From Leguminivora glycinivorella (Eukaryota; Arthropoda; Insecta; Lepidoptera; Tortricidae): a stretch of 64,000 nucleotides of DNA. Under the pieces are notes generated by a model that was given only the letters and a program-made list of their open reading frames with translations, made no database searches and was not told the origin of the DNA. Positions 10,170 to 21,600 of this stretch are shown piece after piece. The stretch spans positions 6,200,001 through 6,264,000 of the forward strand of contig NC_062996.1 in assembly GCF_023078275.1 (NCBI RefSeq). Direction: 5' to 3'. Every line of letters starts with the position of its first letter. The stretch's first letter is position 1. Made by a program: the position numbers and the translations under genes.

Positions 10170-10745
10170 AGTTATTTGTTATACAAGGGGGCAAAGTTGT
10201 ATTTTAACGCCGAGTGTGGAATCCTGAACTTGCGAGTTTTTTAACACACGAGAAGGAAAATACATTTGCACCCGAGTGAAACACAAAACTTTTCCCCTCA
10301 CCATAGCGAGGAAACTACAACGCAAAAAATGCGTTTATCACTGCTTCCAGTAGTTCTACAGGTGGTAAATTATCTTTATTACTAGATTCACCTACTTTTA
10401 TCAATTTTAAAGCAGTTTACCCACTAGTGGATAAAATGCGTTTTTACCCGCTGGCACACCTCGGACACTGGCCGTCAAATATATGAAAGAGGTGCGTTCC
10501 TAGCACACAATCTAAGCTCGTGTAGGTGAACGCGTACTAAGCTTGTATGAGTGAAATATGACAGGTCGATTGTTCGCATTTTTGACAGGCGGTAACTGTG
10601 AGGTAACCGAGAGGGGGTGAGTGGCACTTTCAGCGGGGAGCGGGAGTGGCCATACTGTACGATAGTACTCTTTATTATACTGTGCCGCTGGTATTAAAGG
10701 ACAAAACACGTGTTTCCGAGCTAGTGAGGGGAAAAATATTTTATT
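10170..10745 (+). repeat. dispersed repeat ('gggggcaaagttgt' family), host of a nested element
   Basis: Starts near ttatacaagggggcaaagtt and ends with gtgtttccgagctagtgagg...aaaaat. Related blocks are at 34,566-34,988, 37,063-37,475 and 51,350-51,620. This copy is split at 10,455-10,684 by the 230-bp element. The 51.4-kb copy shows the uninterrupted junction (acccgctggtattaaag). Confidence 0.7.
10455..10684 (+). mobile_element. 230-bp element with CACA...TGTG ends, copy 1
   Basis: The element starts cacacctcggacactgg and ends atactgtg. It is flanked by perfect 7-bp duplications ccgctgg (10,448-10,454 and 10,685-10,691). The body includes a G-rich part (gagagggggtgagtgg, cagcggggagcgggag). 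The other copies are at 13,177-13,393 and 16,485-16,714. I do not recognise a superfamily with this end and duplication length. It has no ORF. Confidence 0.85.
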
Positions 10746-10994
10746 TTAACTACAGTCAAGTTCCCTATTTCCATAGAAAATTGGAATTTCGCGCCTTTTT
10801 TAGTGCCCCGATTTGGTTGACCGTCTAATGTATAAGTTTGGTATAAGGTTCGTTTAAAGTCCCAGTATCTCTTTAACTTACTGTTTTTGGTGTTGGTACG
10901 GCACGCCTCTGAAGTTATTTAATTTTAAGACCGAATAATATACACATTTGTTATACAAAACTATGTACTAGTTTTATTTATACCTACCATTGAC

Positions 10995-11320
10995 GTATGG
11001 ACTAAGAGCCCCCAGAGCCGCCAGACCTGGATAATGTAGTCCGTATCGACATTAAAGCTAGGAACATACTACGCGGACGTCCGTCGTCGATCGACCGCGG
11101 ACGGGGATCTGGACAATGAATATACACTTAACCGTGCAAACTATCGGTCGACGGACGTGGCCTTGAGCGCATGGCTCGCTGGATGTTTTGGTGACCGTGC
11201 ACACTGATCGGTCGCGGTCGATTTACGACGGACGTCCGCGTAGTATGTTCCTTGCTTTAATGTCTGCATATTACCTAGTTCAGCCCGTCTGTCATTTTTT
11301 TGCTATAGTGAGTGTTGTGT
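10995..11320 (+). repeat. terminal fragment related to the 53.9-59.2 kb foldback element
   Basis: The sequence agagcccccagagccgccag...aatgtag...attaa/taatgtctgcatatt...ttttttgctat follows the order of the outer 120 bp of the giant element at 53,910 (agagcccaggcccgccagac...aatgtag...tttaatgtgtgcatatt...ttttttgctat). It is interrupted by a 201-bp TTAA MITE. No 394-bp arm repeat follows it. Confidence 0.6.
11056..11256. mobile_element. TTAA-flanked MITE (piggyBac-like target)
   Basis: The ends agctaggaacatactacgcg and cgcgtagtatgttccttgct are inverted repeats; the pairing continues inward through gacgtccgtcgt. TTAA flanks both sides (11,052-11,055 and 11,257-11,260). TTAA is the target of piggyBac-type transposases. 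Non-coding. Confidence 0.75.
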
Positions 11321-11642
11321 GTAGGAAATTCTTAACTTGTGTCGATTTAAAACACTCCCTTCGGCATTTGTATTTCTATTTCAAAGGCAAATCTATTTCA
11401 AGCAGGATGTTCAAATAAAAGTTATCAATACTTCTCGAAATCGTTTATTAATACAGTATTTATAAAGTACATCAAGTAACCTAATATTATCTAATGTATA
11501 ATAAGTTACACTTAAGATGTATTCACCACCGATTATCATTAAAACCACAAGCCTTAGCCTTTTTACCACCATGAAAAAAAATGTATTTAACACCCTCGCT
11601 GCAGTGATTAGTATAATTATTAAAAAATACTTAAGTACAGTA

Positions 11643-12124
11643 AGGCACTGGTCCCACCGCGAGCACTATAAGCTATTTATTTATTTATTTCAAAAATAGT
11701 AATACAGCATGACAGTATTAAATACTAAATCACTGCAAAACTAAAAACAAGTACAAAACATTTTTTATACATGATAAACTGTTGAAAGACGTACATCCAT
11801 CCTCTCGCAGAACCTCAATAATTCATCGCGCACAGCACTCCATCTGCCAGCAAATAAATCGCACTCAGGTGCTGATGCTAAGAGAGCATTCAGGAGGGGC
11901 AAAGGGCGAGGCCGTGTAAGCTATGAGCTATCGGCTATAAAAACGAACAAAAGATAGTCGCTCCCGTGCAAATAAAAGAGACACGGCAATGTTTATAGTT
12001 ACTCGCCCAGCGGTGAGCTATCAAAATCGCCGTGTCTCTTTTATTCGCACGGGAGTGCTTATCTTTTGTTCGTTTTTATAGCCGATAGCTCATAGCTTAC
12101 TAGCTCGCGGTGGGACCAGTGCCT
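11643..12124. mobile_element. TA-flanked foldback element (aggcactggtcccac ends)
   Basis: Long inverted repeats run from aggcactggtcccaccgcga inward and mirror at the right end (tcgcggtgggaccagtgcct), with a second pairing tract around gataagcactcccgtg / tagtcgctcccgtgc. TA flanks both ends. The left arm contains an insertion (about 11,672-11,918) of AT-rich sequence. A larger relative spans 13,696-15,077. Confidence 0.7.
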
Positions 12125-12439
12125 TATGCAGTGAACGTGTTAATAAAGTAGATAAAAAGCCACGACGGTAAAAAGGTTAACTATGTTATCGGAATTGAGA
12201 GAAAGGATGCCCAGACCTTCTTAAAATAAAACATGATTAAAAAAAATACAATTTGCAGAAATGGGGTTGAAAAGTAGCACAAAACCTTACAGTTTGATGG
12301 ATTTATTTATTTTCTGCTGTTATATTTTAGTCAGTCTGTTTTGTGCTTGGTTTTCACAGCGGTTTAGGTTCAACCCCATCCAATGCCAGTTGGCCATAGC
12401 CGACAAAGGTAAATGAATATAATTAATTTTGATAAAATT

Positions 12440-12725
12440 TACTATTGCGTGTAATACAAAGACATATAACTCCGTATAGACAGATAAAGTCTAAAAATAA
12501 AACGTACCTCAGTACCATAAAAGGTACGGCTGCCTAGATGGCATTATACCTTTGGGGAACGCTCAGCTAGATGGCGCTAATATTAATATTTGACATTTTA
12601 AAACATATCAAGCTAAGAATATGGGCCAAATTGACAAAACTGAGGTTCAAAAGTTTTAAGCTTGTGTCGAGAGATGGCAGTCTATGCACTGTGATTACAT
12701 TTTACTTCGACAGTAACTCTCTATA
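12440..12725 (+). repeat. dispersed repeat, second copy at 41.2-41.9 kb
   Basis: The blocks caaagacatataactccgta, ctagatggcatta, cagctagatggcgcta and aagctaagaatatgggccaa recur in the same order at 41,213-41,945. There the copy is interrupted by a 'ccggccaag' repeat. Non-coding. Confidence 0.7.
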
Positions 12726-12804
12726 ATACTCGATTCTCTTTGGTGTAATATAAAATCTTAGAGCATTCAGTAGAGAGACGTGTCGGTCTGTTTGTCTACT
12801 ATCT

Positions 12805-12919
12805 GGGGCCCATATCTCAAAACTGAAAGTTACAAGCGGAAGTCCCATTCCAACTTGTCATATTAGACATTGACTACCGCTTGTAAATTGTAACTTGTAG
12901 CTACGAGAAATGGGCCCCT
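12805..12919. mobile_element. short palindromic MITE (ggggcccat termini)
   Basis: ggggcccatatctcaaaact at the left pairs with gctacgagaaatgggcccc at the right. The inner parts also pair (gttacaagcgg against ccgcttgtaa). Confidence 0.6.
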
Positions 12920-13176
12920 GTTCTGGCTATTTTATGCGCTACGTCACATATATTTTTTATACGTAACGTAAAAATAATCATTTCAAATAAACATCAGTAC
13001 ATACAATACGTATGGCCGATTTTTCTTGACAGAAAATTCATTTTTTAAACGCCTTCCATCTGAATGTTCTAAGTACAGCCTGTCAAAATAGATTAGAAAA
13101 TAATAGGGGAGCCACCGATGTAAACCGTTTTGCATGTAGCAACTACTGACTCACTTTTGTATGAGAACAGACTTGG

Positions 13177-13393
13177 CACATCTCGGACACTGCCGATCAA
13201 ATATATGAAAGAGGCGCGTTCCTAGCACAGTCTAAGCTCGTGTAGGTGAACGCGTACTATGCTTGTATGAGTGGAATATGACAGGTCGACTGTTCGCGCT
13301 TTTGACAGGCGGGAACCGAGAGGGGGTGGGCGGCACTTGCAGCGGGGAGCGGGAGTGGCCATACTGTACGATAGTACTCTTTATTACACTGTG
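13177..13393 (+). mobile_element. 230-bp element, copy 2 (217 bp, diverged)
   Basis: Aligns along its length with 10,455-10,684 but has lost 13 bp. The ends are cacatctcgg and cactgtg. The flanks (gacttgg / cttatgg) are only partly alike, so the target duplication has decayed. Confidence 0.75.
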
Positions 13394-13695
13394 CTTATGG
13401 TAAAAAAAAACATTTCTACTCTTTTTTGACAGGCTGTAGTCAATTAGTCATACTAAACTAATTTGACACCGATTTTGATTCCGCCTTTGAAAGGATTAAC
13501 CCCTCGCATGCGGCCTGTCAATTTTGATCATTGAAAATATGACCTTGACATTTAAAACAATAGATTCAAATTCCCACGCACGGATCCGTGTCTAAGCATA
13601 CGAAGGGTTAAGTAAACTTTATAATTTCATGGAAGTTTGACGTTCATATAACAATCGTCCCGGTGGGAATGTCAAAATAGTTTGTTACCACTCTA

Positions 13696-15077
13696 AGGCA
13701 CTGGTCCCACCAGAGGCAAGTTAGCGACGCGCTATCGGCGAATAAAAAATAGTCGCTCCCGTGTAAATAGAGACGCGATGAGATACGCAAAAACAATACA
13801 ACGCTTTTCGTACCCAGTATAACAACGCCTTTAGGCCGTTTTCACATTATACGATCCGATATCGGATGTCGGAACGACATCCTACATCCGATAAACGCTT
13901 CCGATAGTGTCGGATGTCGGTCCGATAAAACCACAGAGAACCTCCTATAGAGTGGCAGTCTTGTATATTTGGTTCGCGATACGAGTCACCAGTGTTTGGG
14001 GTGCGAGGAGCGGGCGGGGAATGTGTTAAGCGCGCTGTGATTGGCCGTTTCAAGGACGGCGGGCAGTCGCGCCAGATGAAAAGGGACAGAAGTATGACTG
14101 TCCCTCTACTGACGCGTAAGTGGCCAATGTAAGTTGACCTATGCCGGCTCTGAATAAATTATAAATATGACTTATTTGTGGAATGTAATGCCGTCTGTTT
14201 TTAAATTTGAGCTTCTTGTTACCTTTCCACACCATTTCACACTACAGGTGGACATCTTTAAGGCATCAAAATACCCTTTTCCAATTTTTTTGTGCGAAAA
14301 ACACGCGCTGCTTTCGGGTCTGTTACTTGGTCGATACTGATCGGGCACGGCGAGCGCCCGCGCTTATATCAGTGCAAATACTAGGAAGGCTGGCGACCGC
14401 GAGTCGTCTTGTAATAGATGTCTATAGGGGTTGGTCTGTGAATAAAACGCATTATTCCAAATCAATGAAGTATGATTTTGTATCAAAAAATATTTAAAAA
14501 AATGTTTTATATTTAATAATTATAAGCACTATATCCTAAATATTATATTGTAAAATTAAAATAACGAGCATAAAAAATACTCAGTGTCAGGCAAAATAAA
14601 TAATTTTACATTCAACTATATCTACTAAAAGATGAAAAAACTAGTATCCGCAATTCGGACCGATGCATTACAACCTTTTTTTTTTCAATGGAAATTGTCA
14701 ACTAATTTGAATTTCGATCATTAGTAGCTGTTTAATAGACGCCATTTTTGTCACGCACACTACTACAAACGTATACATACATTGTATACGCACACAAACA
14801 AATATTATCGGCCGACAACTGGCGGGGGGTCCGGCATGCCAAAAAATGTCGGAAGCGTCCTGCCGATATCGGCAGTTCCATGGTGCCTCGGACAAAAACT
14901 GTTGTAGGAGAGTGCCATCGGCATTAAATCCGCAATTTTTGTAGTTCGTAGTTCGTCGCCAAGCGATGAACTGTAAATCGCTCGCTCTCTCTTTTATTGA
15001 CACGGGTGCGACTATTTTCTGTCCCTTTCTATCGCCGATAGATCAATGTTTAGTAACTTCTGGTGTGACCAGTGCCT
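13696..15077. mobile_element. large foldback element of the aggcactggtc family, with nested inserts
   Basis: The outer inverted ends are aggcactggtcccacc (left) and ggtgtgaccagtgcct (right). Inside them tatcggcgaataaaaaatag...gtcgctcccgtg pairs with cacgggtgcgactattttct...tatcgccgata. The 1.2-kb centre includes another repeat with gatccgatatcggatgtcgg motifs at 13,853-13,925. No transposase frame was found. Confidence 0.6.
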
Positions 15078-15408
15078 GTAGCTTAAATAGCATGTTTCTA
15101 GCTGTAGCGGTCAAAATCTCATTTTATTTTCACGCAGTATTATGCTAGGCTTACCATCATGGTAAAATATTTTAAAAAAAATAAAAAATTACGTCTATTT
15201 TTTATTGCATATAAAATAAAATCATGTCTTGGTGTACATTTCGTTTACTAAGTTATTTACAAAACTTATATACTAGTAGCCTATTTTTACGTGTCGCGTC
15301 GCGTACAAAAATTAGCCTTTATGACGTTATGAATAAGAGCGAGAATGGCGAACGCGTGTTTAAAAATTTTAGTACACGGATAGAGAAATAAGGGAAGAGT
15401 TGTAATTG

Positions 15409-16264
15409 TTATAGTGACATCTAGCGACAATCACGCGGCAACTAGCGTAAATTATCAGTACTGCTCCTTGTCAATAGATGTCGCGACGAACGAAGAGTCT
15501 AATGCTCACCAATTTTTAGCTAATATTACTGTTCAGTTTTGCCCATCATTTTTCGGATATTTTTTCATGTTAACTGTGGCAACACTTTGTCACAGTTGAA
15601 ATTCGAATATTAAAAAAAAACGGTTGCTCTGTCATGTAATCGACAGAGCCAGTACGCAACAGATTCGCGAACAGCCACCATCACCTTAGCCAGTCTCGCT
15701 ATTTCTCGCAGTAAATTATTTGAAAGCACCATCACCCGTAGTTTAACATCATTTCAATAAGTGTTGTGTATCGGAGAGCGCCAGGATCATCCGTGGAGAG
15801 AACGTCGAAGGTCTAAGTTGAAAGCTCGAAGGTAACGGTTTTACGCTTCCTCTAGCTTGCGACAAGGAGCTGAAATCACCGCCAGCGGGCCTAAAGCGCG
15901 ACCAACGACTCAGTCCTCACATTCCCGGGCTGTAAGGTAAACTTCGTTTACACTTATTTCACACTAGTCGTCTAACATCACATTTACCATCTTCACTCCA
16001 TACCAACTTCCTTGCTGACTCGGCCCTAAATTCCACGCTATCGCTTTCCCCTTTTCGCCCCCATACAGTCCATTAATTGTCGAACAATTACAATAGTGTA
16101 AATCAGTATTATGTTTTCAATTCTTTCTGCTTGTAATATAGGTTGTAAACTGTTCTAATATTCAATTTTTGGCCGACGAGACACTATTGCCACCTAGTAT
16201 CGAGTAGCAGTGCTGATAATTTACGCTAGTTGACGCGTGATTGTCGCTAGATGTCAGTATAACT
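15409..16264. mobile_element. foldback element, about 855 bp
   Basis: The left arm (gttatagtgacatctagcga...cgtaaattatcagtactgct) is repeated inverted at 16,200-16,264. The arms are about 60 bp and over 85% identical by eye. The interior has no gene. Confidence 0.65.
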
Positions 16265-16359
16265 ATGCCTATACAAATAACTCGCGTTTACTGACGTATG
16301 GAGTTACTACTCTTCCATTACTTATTCCTCTATGGTAAACATGGTGTTTTTTTCCCGCA

Positions 16360-16790
16360 CTAGTTCGAAAAGTAGTGCGTTTGTTGAGTAGGTTACTTTA
16401 ACGGGCCGCATGGACTAAAAACGTACGATACACGTGCGAAGAGGAATTTCGTAACTCGTGTCAAATTAAAACACTCCCTTCTGTCACACCTCGGACACTG
16501 GCGATCAAATATATGAAAGAGGCGCGTTCCTAGCACACAGCCTAAGCTTGTGTAGGTGAACGCGTACCATGCTTGTATGAGTGAGATATGACAGGTCGAC
16601 TGTTCCCGTTTTTGACAGGCGGTAACTGTGAGGTAACCGAGAGGGGGTGGGCGGCACTTTCAGCGGGGAGCGGGTGTGGCCATACTGTACGATAGTACTC
16701 TTTATTATACTGTGCTTCTGTCGTGTTTTCATTTATCGCCACTCGTTAACTTCCCCTTTTCCGCACTTGTATCGTAATCTTGGAGATTAC
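16360..16790 (+). repeat. dispersed repeat ('acgatacacgtgcgaa' family) split by 230-bp copy 3
   Basis: Contains acgatacacgtgcgaagagg, aaaacactccctt, tttatcgccactcgttaact and ccgcacttgtatcg. The uninterrupted relative at 20,197-20,330 reads straight through cactcccttcgttcgtgtat, showing where the insertion occurred. Confidence 0.7.
16485..16714 (+). mobile_element. 230-bp element, copy 3
   Basis: The same length as copy 1 and close to it in sequence. It is flanked by perfect 7-bp duplications cttctgt (16,478-16,484 and 16,715-16,721). Starts cacacctcgg and ends atactgtg. Confidence 0.85.
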
Positions 16791-16799
16791 AGATGTATT

Positions 16800-17266
16800 G
16801 CGAAAAGGGTTGCCTTCGTATTGTTATGGAAACGTACGAACGTGTCATGTTATTTCAGTCAGTCTCAGTACAAGATGTATACTATAAACATTAAATAAAT
16901 GTCATATACAAAGAAAAAGTGACCAAGGGCTCCAAGTGTTCCGAGCTGGAATCGAACCAGCGTACTCCGTTAACCGGACGGATGCCTGTAAAACCACTCG
17001 GCCATCGGATCACGAAAGCAAGGGTCGAAATTTCCAAGTATATGACACAATTACCGAAGGCTTGGCGCCCCCCGCCATCTCTGAGGTAGAACCGAAACTA
17101 GTTCGACCTCCTAACTGAATCAACACATGTGATTACGAGCTAGCGAAGAGAGATGGCGCTGCCGTGCAAATCTACAAGATGCAAGGTGCAAGATGTATAC
17201 TGACTGAACTAGCATGAAAAATACGAACGTTTCCGGAAAAATACGAAGGCAACCCTTTTCGCACTA
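16800..17266. mobile_element. inverted-repeat element carrying a tRNA-like sequence
   Basis: The left end cgaaaagggttgccttcgta...gtacgaacg...tcagtcag...gatgtatac is mirrored at the right (gatgtatactgactga...tacgaacgtttcc...tacgaaggcaacccttttcg). The imperfect arms are about 80 bp. A tRNA-like sequence lies between them. Confidence 0.6.
16940..17009 (-). tRNA. tRNA-like sequence (probable tRNA-derived repeat or pseudogene)
   Basis: On the minus strand the ends tccga and tcgga pair, a tggccgagtgg A-box-like block follows, the anticodon stem tccgt/acgga encloses a 7-base loop ccggtta, and the T arm is ctggttcgattccag. The base before the would-be anticodon (ggt) is C rather than the invariant T, and the acceptor pairing is incomplete. 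It is therefore more likely a tRNA-derived repeat than a working gene. Confidence 0.45.
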
Positions 17267-17352
17267 TATCTGTACGGACATTTATTATGTGAAAAAATTG
17301 CATTGCGCCTTTTTAATATTGGACGAAAAAAAGGTCGCAAAAATATCTGACA

Positions 17353-17536
17353 ATAAATTGAAATAGATATCATACACGAAAGAAAAAACGGCAAGGCCCA
17401 CTGGTGGCCGAGCCGGGAATCGAACCCGGGTCTTCAGCTTACGCGGCTAACGTCTTTACCACTAGACCACACGCCCGCCGGCGTGGCGAAGACCTTGCCG
17501 TTTTTTCTTTCGTGTATGATATCTATTTCAATTTAT
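17353..17536. repeat. perfect 44-bp inverted repeat enclosing a tRNA-like sequence
   Basis: 17,353-17,396 (ataaattgaaatagatatca...aaaacggcaagg) is the exact reverse complement of 17,493-17,536. The 96-bp loop holds the tRNA-like sequence 17,405-17,476. A perfect palindrome of this length is young or maintained. Confidence 0.9.
17405..17476 (-). tRNA. tRNA-like sequence with an encoded CCA end
   Basis: The minus strand folds as a cloverleaf: D stem gtct/agac, anticodon stem ttagc/gctga with loop cgcgtaa, and T stem ccggg/cccgg with loop ttcgatt. The acceptor stem has 5 of 7 pairs. The discriminator A is followed by CCA (17,402-17,404) in the DNA, which nuclear tRNA genes normally lack. G stands where invariant T33 should be. 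This suggests a retroposed tRNA or a tRNA-derived element rather than a gene. Confidence 0.5.
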
Positions 17537-18554
17537 AATTTATATATAGTAGTGTGACTACTTGAAAAACGAACAAATCAAAAAATATTCAACAAAATAA
17601 TTTGATTTGTTCCCTAGTTGTATATCTGACAATCTTATTTCTAGAGCCACAAGAGCGTGTCAGACATTTATGCAACCTTTTTGTACGATATTATTGCCGG
17701 TGACTATCATCCACCTGTATGGTACCTATATTTGGTACCATATTTTTGACTCTTAGTACTTTTTTTTTATTTTGGGGTAAATTTAGAGTTTATTATTGGC
17801 AAGATGTATTTTGTGTTATTTAAAAAAAATGAGAAAAGTTTCAGTATTTTTTCTACCTTGAAGAAATCTCGGTATTTTGGGAAGATGCGGTCGGTTTACT
17901 ACAGTTGTGGTGTGGGTTTCAGGCTACTGTTCCGGATTTGTAAGTTCACATTTTTGACACATTTGTTTTGAAGTATGTTGCGATGTGGCTAAGACGTATC
18001 GTTTGCCAAATCTAACGAATAATTTCGAATTGGTTTAATCGGTTAGGCCCTATGTACAAGGAGGCGCTTAAACAAATATACGAATTCTATCAACTTATTG
18101 AAATGTCATTTGAATCGAAATGACAGACTCTGCCACAGCACTAGTTTAAAAATAAAAATTAATAAATGACATAAAAAGTAAATCCTGCGGGATAAATTAA
18201 TATCGTAAAATACTAACGAAGATCCGCAAAAATGTAATATGTGTTAAATTATGTTTAAAGTAAGCGAAATATTGTTTTTAAGTACTTGATTTTTTTAAAT
18301 ATTATTACAGGATTTTATTTTAAATTTCATTAGGTTGCGCGAGTTTACGTTATGTCGGCGCTGTCATGTGCCAAAAAGAGGTTCTTAGAAATCCGGGACA
18401 ATAGTCCTATTACTGCGACATCACAATTTCTTTCTCTTTCAACTTCAGAGTGGTATTGAAACTTGAGTTTGTGCTCTGTTTACCCCTTTTCTGAAAACAG
18501 GCGTGTGTTTATGTATCTTGTGTATGGTTGTTGTTTGTGTAGCGTAGTTATATG
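17537..18554. other. AT-rich stretch including the likely 3' UTR of the ZSWIM-like gene
   Basis: No ORF or inverted repeat stands out. For the minus-strand gene ending at 18,555, aataaa-type signals (tttatt on plus) occur near 18,310-18,320. Just after the stop (18,452-18,515) is a fragment resembling the LINE tail at 34,320-34,385 (gaaacttgag...cccctt...acaggcgtg). Confidence 0.4.
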
Positions 18555-18662
18555 TTACTGATGCAGTTGGTGTGGGGCCAGGACTGCTTGTGCGAGCGGC
18601 AGTGTCGTGGTGATGGCGGGCGATGCCGCGCTCACTGCTACGCCGCCGCCGCAGAATATCAC
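18555..18662 (-). CDS. ZSWIM-like gene, exon 16 (last coding exon)
   Basis: The acceptor ctatttgcag precedes 35 codons (VIFCGGGVAVSAASPAITTT, then LPLAQAVLAPHQLHQ) and a TAA at 18,557-18,555. Entry phase is 0, matching exon 15. The Ala/Thr/Gln composition continues the low-complexity tail. Confidence 0.75.
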   Translation of the reverse strand: MIFCGGGVAVSAASPAITTTLPLAQAVLAPHQLHQ

Positions 18663-21600
18663 CTGCAAATAGAACAAAGATTAACCCCTTATCCATAATT
18701 ATTGCTTATTCTTTCTATCACACCAATACGTCGGAAAGGGACAATAGTACATTGTGCAACAAGGGAGGTAAGGGGGTCATTAAATACGAGTGTCCTGATA
18801 TATTCACGACAGCCGCAGGCTGGAGTGAATATAGACACGAGTATTTAATATCCTTACCTCCTGAGTTACACACAATGTTTTTCATCACATTTGAGAAAAA
18901 AATCCAAAAAAAAGTCATAAGGCAAAACCTTCAACGCAACGACGGCGCAAAGACCAATAGTGTATCTTCATCTATATCAGATTATTCATATTAATTTTGA
19001 ACGAAAACAAACTGGAAAATCCTGCATATTAATTTAGATGCAATGTTCAAAAAAGCATATAAATCATATAATTGAACTAAATTTTTACTTATTTATGATT
19101 AATTAATTAATTTTGATCTGTTGTACTCTCCGTTGCTAGGCAACGGTGGGCGCCTCGCGCTGGCATACGGTCAAGCGCGAGTCGAGAACATATTGTCAGA
19201 TTGTAAATCATAACAATTTATCTGAGTTAAATTTAGGAAATAAATGCAAAACACACTGAAATAATTCTAAAACATAAACAAAATCCATTTTTCATACCGT
19301 TTAATACCTTTTATAGCTTAATAGTTAAATTTTGGTTGTGCAACAAAAATCTTTGGCTGATTGAATCTTTGCCTGAAGTATTGTACGGCCCATACAACCA
19401 TTTCAGTCGCAAAATCTTCAAATCAGTAACTAACTGTCAAATGTGACATAACGCGTGGTAACGTCGTGCAAACAATGCGACCGTATTGATACAATAACAA
19501 AATGTAGTCGTCGTGTGCACTCGTTACGGTAACAAAATGTGTACGAATTTGTGGCTGTCAATGTCACTGTCAGAATGACTTTTAACGACACTTAATTAGT
19601 CGACGTTTGCACACATAACGGTAACAACATGTGGACGAATTTGTGGCTGTCATTGTCACTGTCAGAACGGTTTCTGACAGTGACATTGACAGAATTTGTA
19701 CACACATGTGTAGGTCTGATTACCGAACTGCTCCTAAACCACTGTAACCGCAAATGACAATCTGAAATACGAAGGTTTCTCAAACTTTCTTGTGAAGTTG
19801 TGGACTGGTTGCTTTGAATCATTTAAATATGAGCGAATTAAATAATAATAAACGACGACGACCATTTAAGCACTCTTCGACATTTTATAGAAATGTGGGA
19901 AAGTTAAGAAAAGTGCAGAATGATAATACAAATAGATAAGCACTTTATAGTTACTTAATGTATTAAATATATAATTATTAATTCTTATTGATAAAAATGA
20001 AGTGCAGTGTTGCTTTACACAATAAAAGTAGGAATCAAATGAAATAGAGTATTTACTGTGATATTAATAGAATTTCTGTTGCGCAATGATAGTTTTTTTC
20101 AGTACAGATGCTGCTTTTTACACGCAGTAGTGCGAGCAAATCAAGCAATGATTCATTTCTTGTCTGGTCGAAACTCTTAGCTTGGATTTAGGTACTGAAA
20201 ATCGTCATACGATACACGTGCGAAAAGGACATTCACAACTCGTGTCGATTTAAAACACTCCCTTCGTTCGTGTATTAATTTATCGCTACTCGTATCGATT
20301 TTCCTCTTTTCCGCACTCGTATCTACAAGTATTTTGTTTGGGTTACAAAAAAAAACATTTTATTTACTCTACTACGTTTTATTTGCTGACCAAAAGCATG
20401 CCTTTTCACAGCGGTTCTACATATGTCTGGGACCGCGGCTGTACAATAAGTTAAACGCAGATTATCACATATATCATCTATGCTACGCAGAATGTAAAAA
20501 GTTACAAAGAAAGCTCTAGAACTAATGTCTTATGAAGACACGGAAAACTTATTAACAGTTCTAAAATAACTAGAAATAACCTAGACAGAGCTACTTAATG
20601 TTTACAAATAAATACACCTACCTATGTATCCTTACGCTGATGCGATAAAGTACAACTGTTGACTCATTAAAATGCTAATAAGCAATAAGTATTACATATG
20701 GCTTACCATCTTTTTTTGCTGTACTTTTAGAATTATGATAGTTTTAAGTAGGTAACCTACTCTATTTATAAATCTGTAATGTAACTTATTTATTTTTTAG
20801 TTGAATACCTATGCAATGCACATGATATTATCAAATAATTTCCCTGTTTTAGTTTGTAAGTTATTTTTTCTGCCTGAGATACAGGATCTCCCTAGTTCAG
20901 GCACGGACATGGTGAAGCCTATTTTGTGTTAATATAGTTTATGGCCTGTTTATAACTGCTATTTTTGGTACATGAATAAATGATTTTTATTTTTTTTTAT
21001 TTTTTTTTTATTTATGTCTCTTTAACATTACAAATTTGTAGACACTTATCTATACAAAAATCTTGACAAAAGAAGTACAGATCGCTGAAATTAATGTTAA
21101 TAGTAATATTATTGACGACTACTTCAACAAGTGTCAATTGTGAAATGCCGCAAAATACTAGTTGCTCTATAGAAGACCATAATAATATGATCCCCGATCC
21201 TTTACAACCCAGCAGCTCGGTACGCACGTTACATTTTTTTTTTAAATCTTCTTTAGTGAGGGCAACTGAGTACGACGGCATATTTAATTGTTTATAAAGT
21301 TTGAGGATACCTGGAAAAAATTAATACAAGAATTACGCCATTTTGAAAACAGCTTTCGGTCACGCGTGTACGCTGCGACCATTTTGCGACCGTTTGTCGA
21401 CCGTTTGGTGACCGTTTGGCGACTGTTTTTTACATGGAATATTACCGTCTTAATCCATATTTTAACAACTTTATTGGTTTTCTAGGCATTATTTTTAATA
21501 TTTCAGTATAGTGTATGCACCGGAGCACTAAAACTTCACCAATCAATATACATAACACGCAAACACCGAGTAGTCAATAATATTATTACTGGTTAAACTG

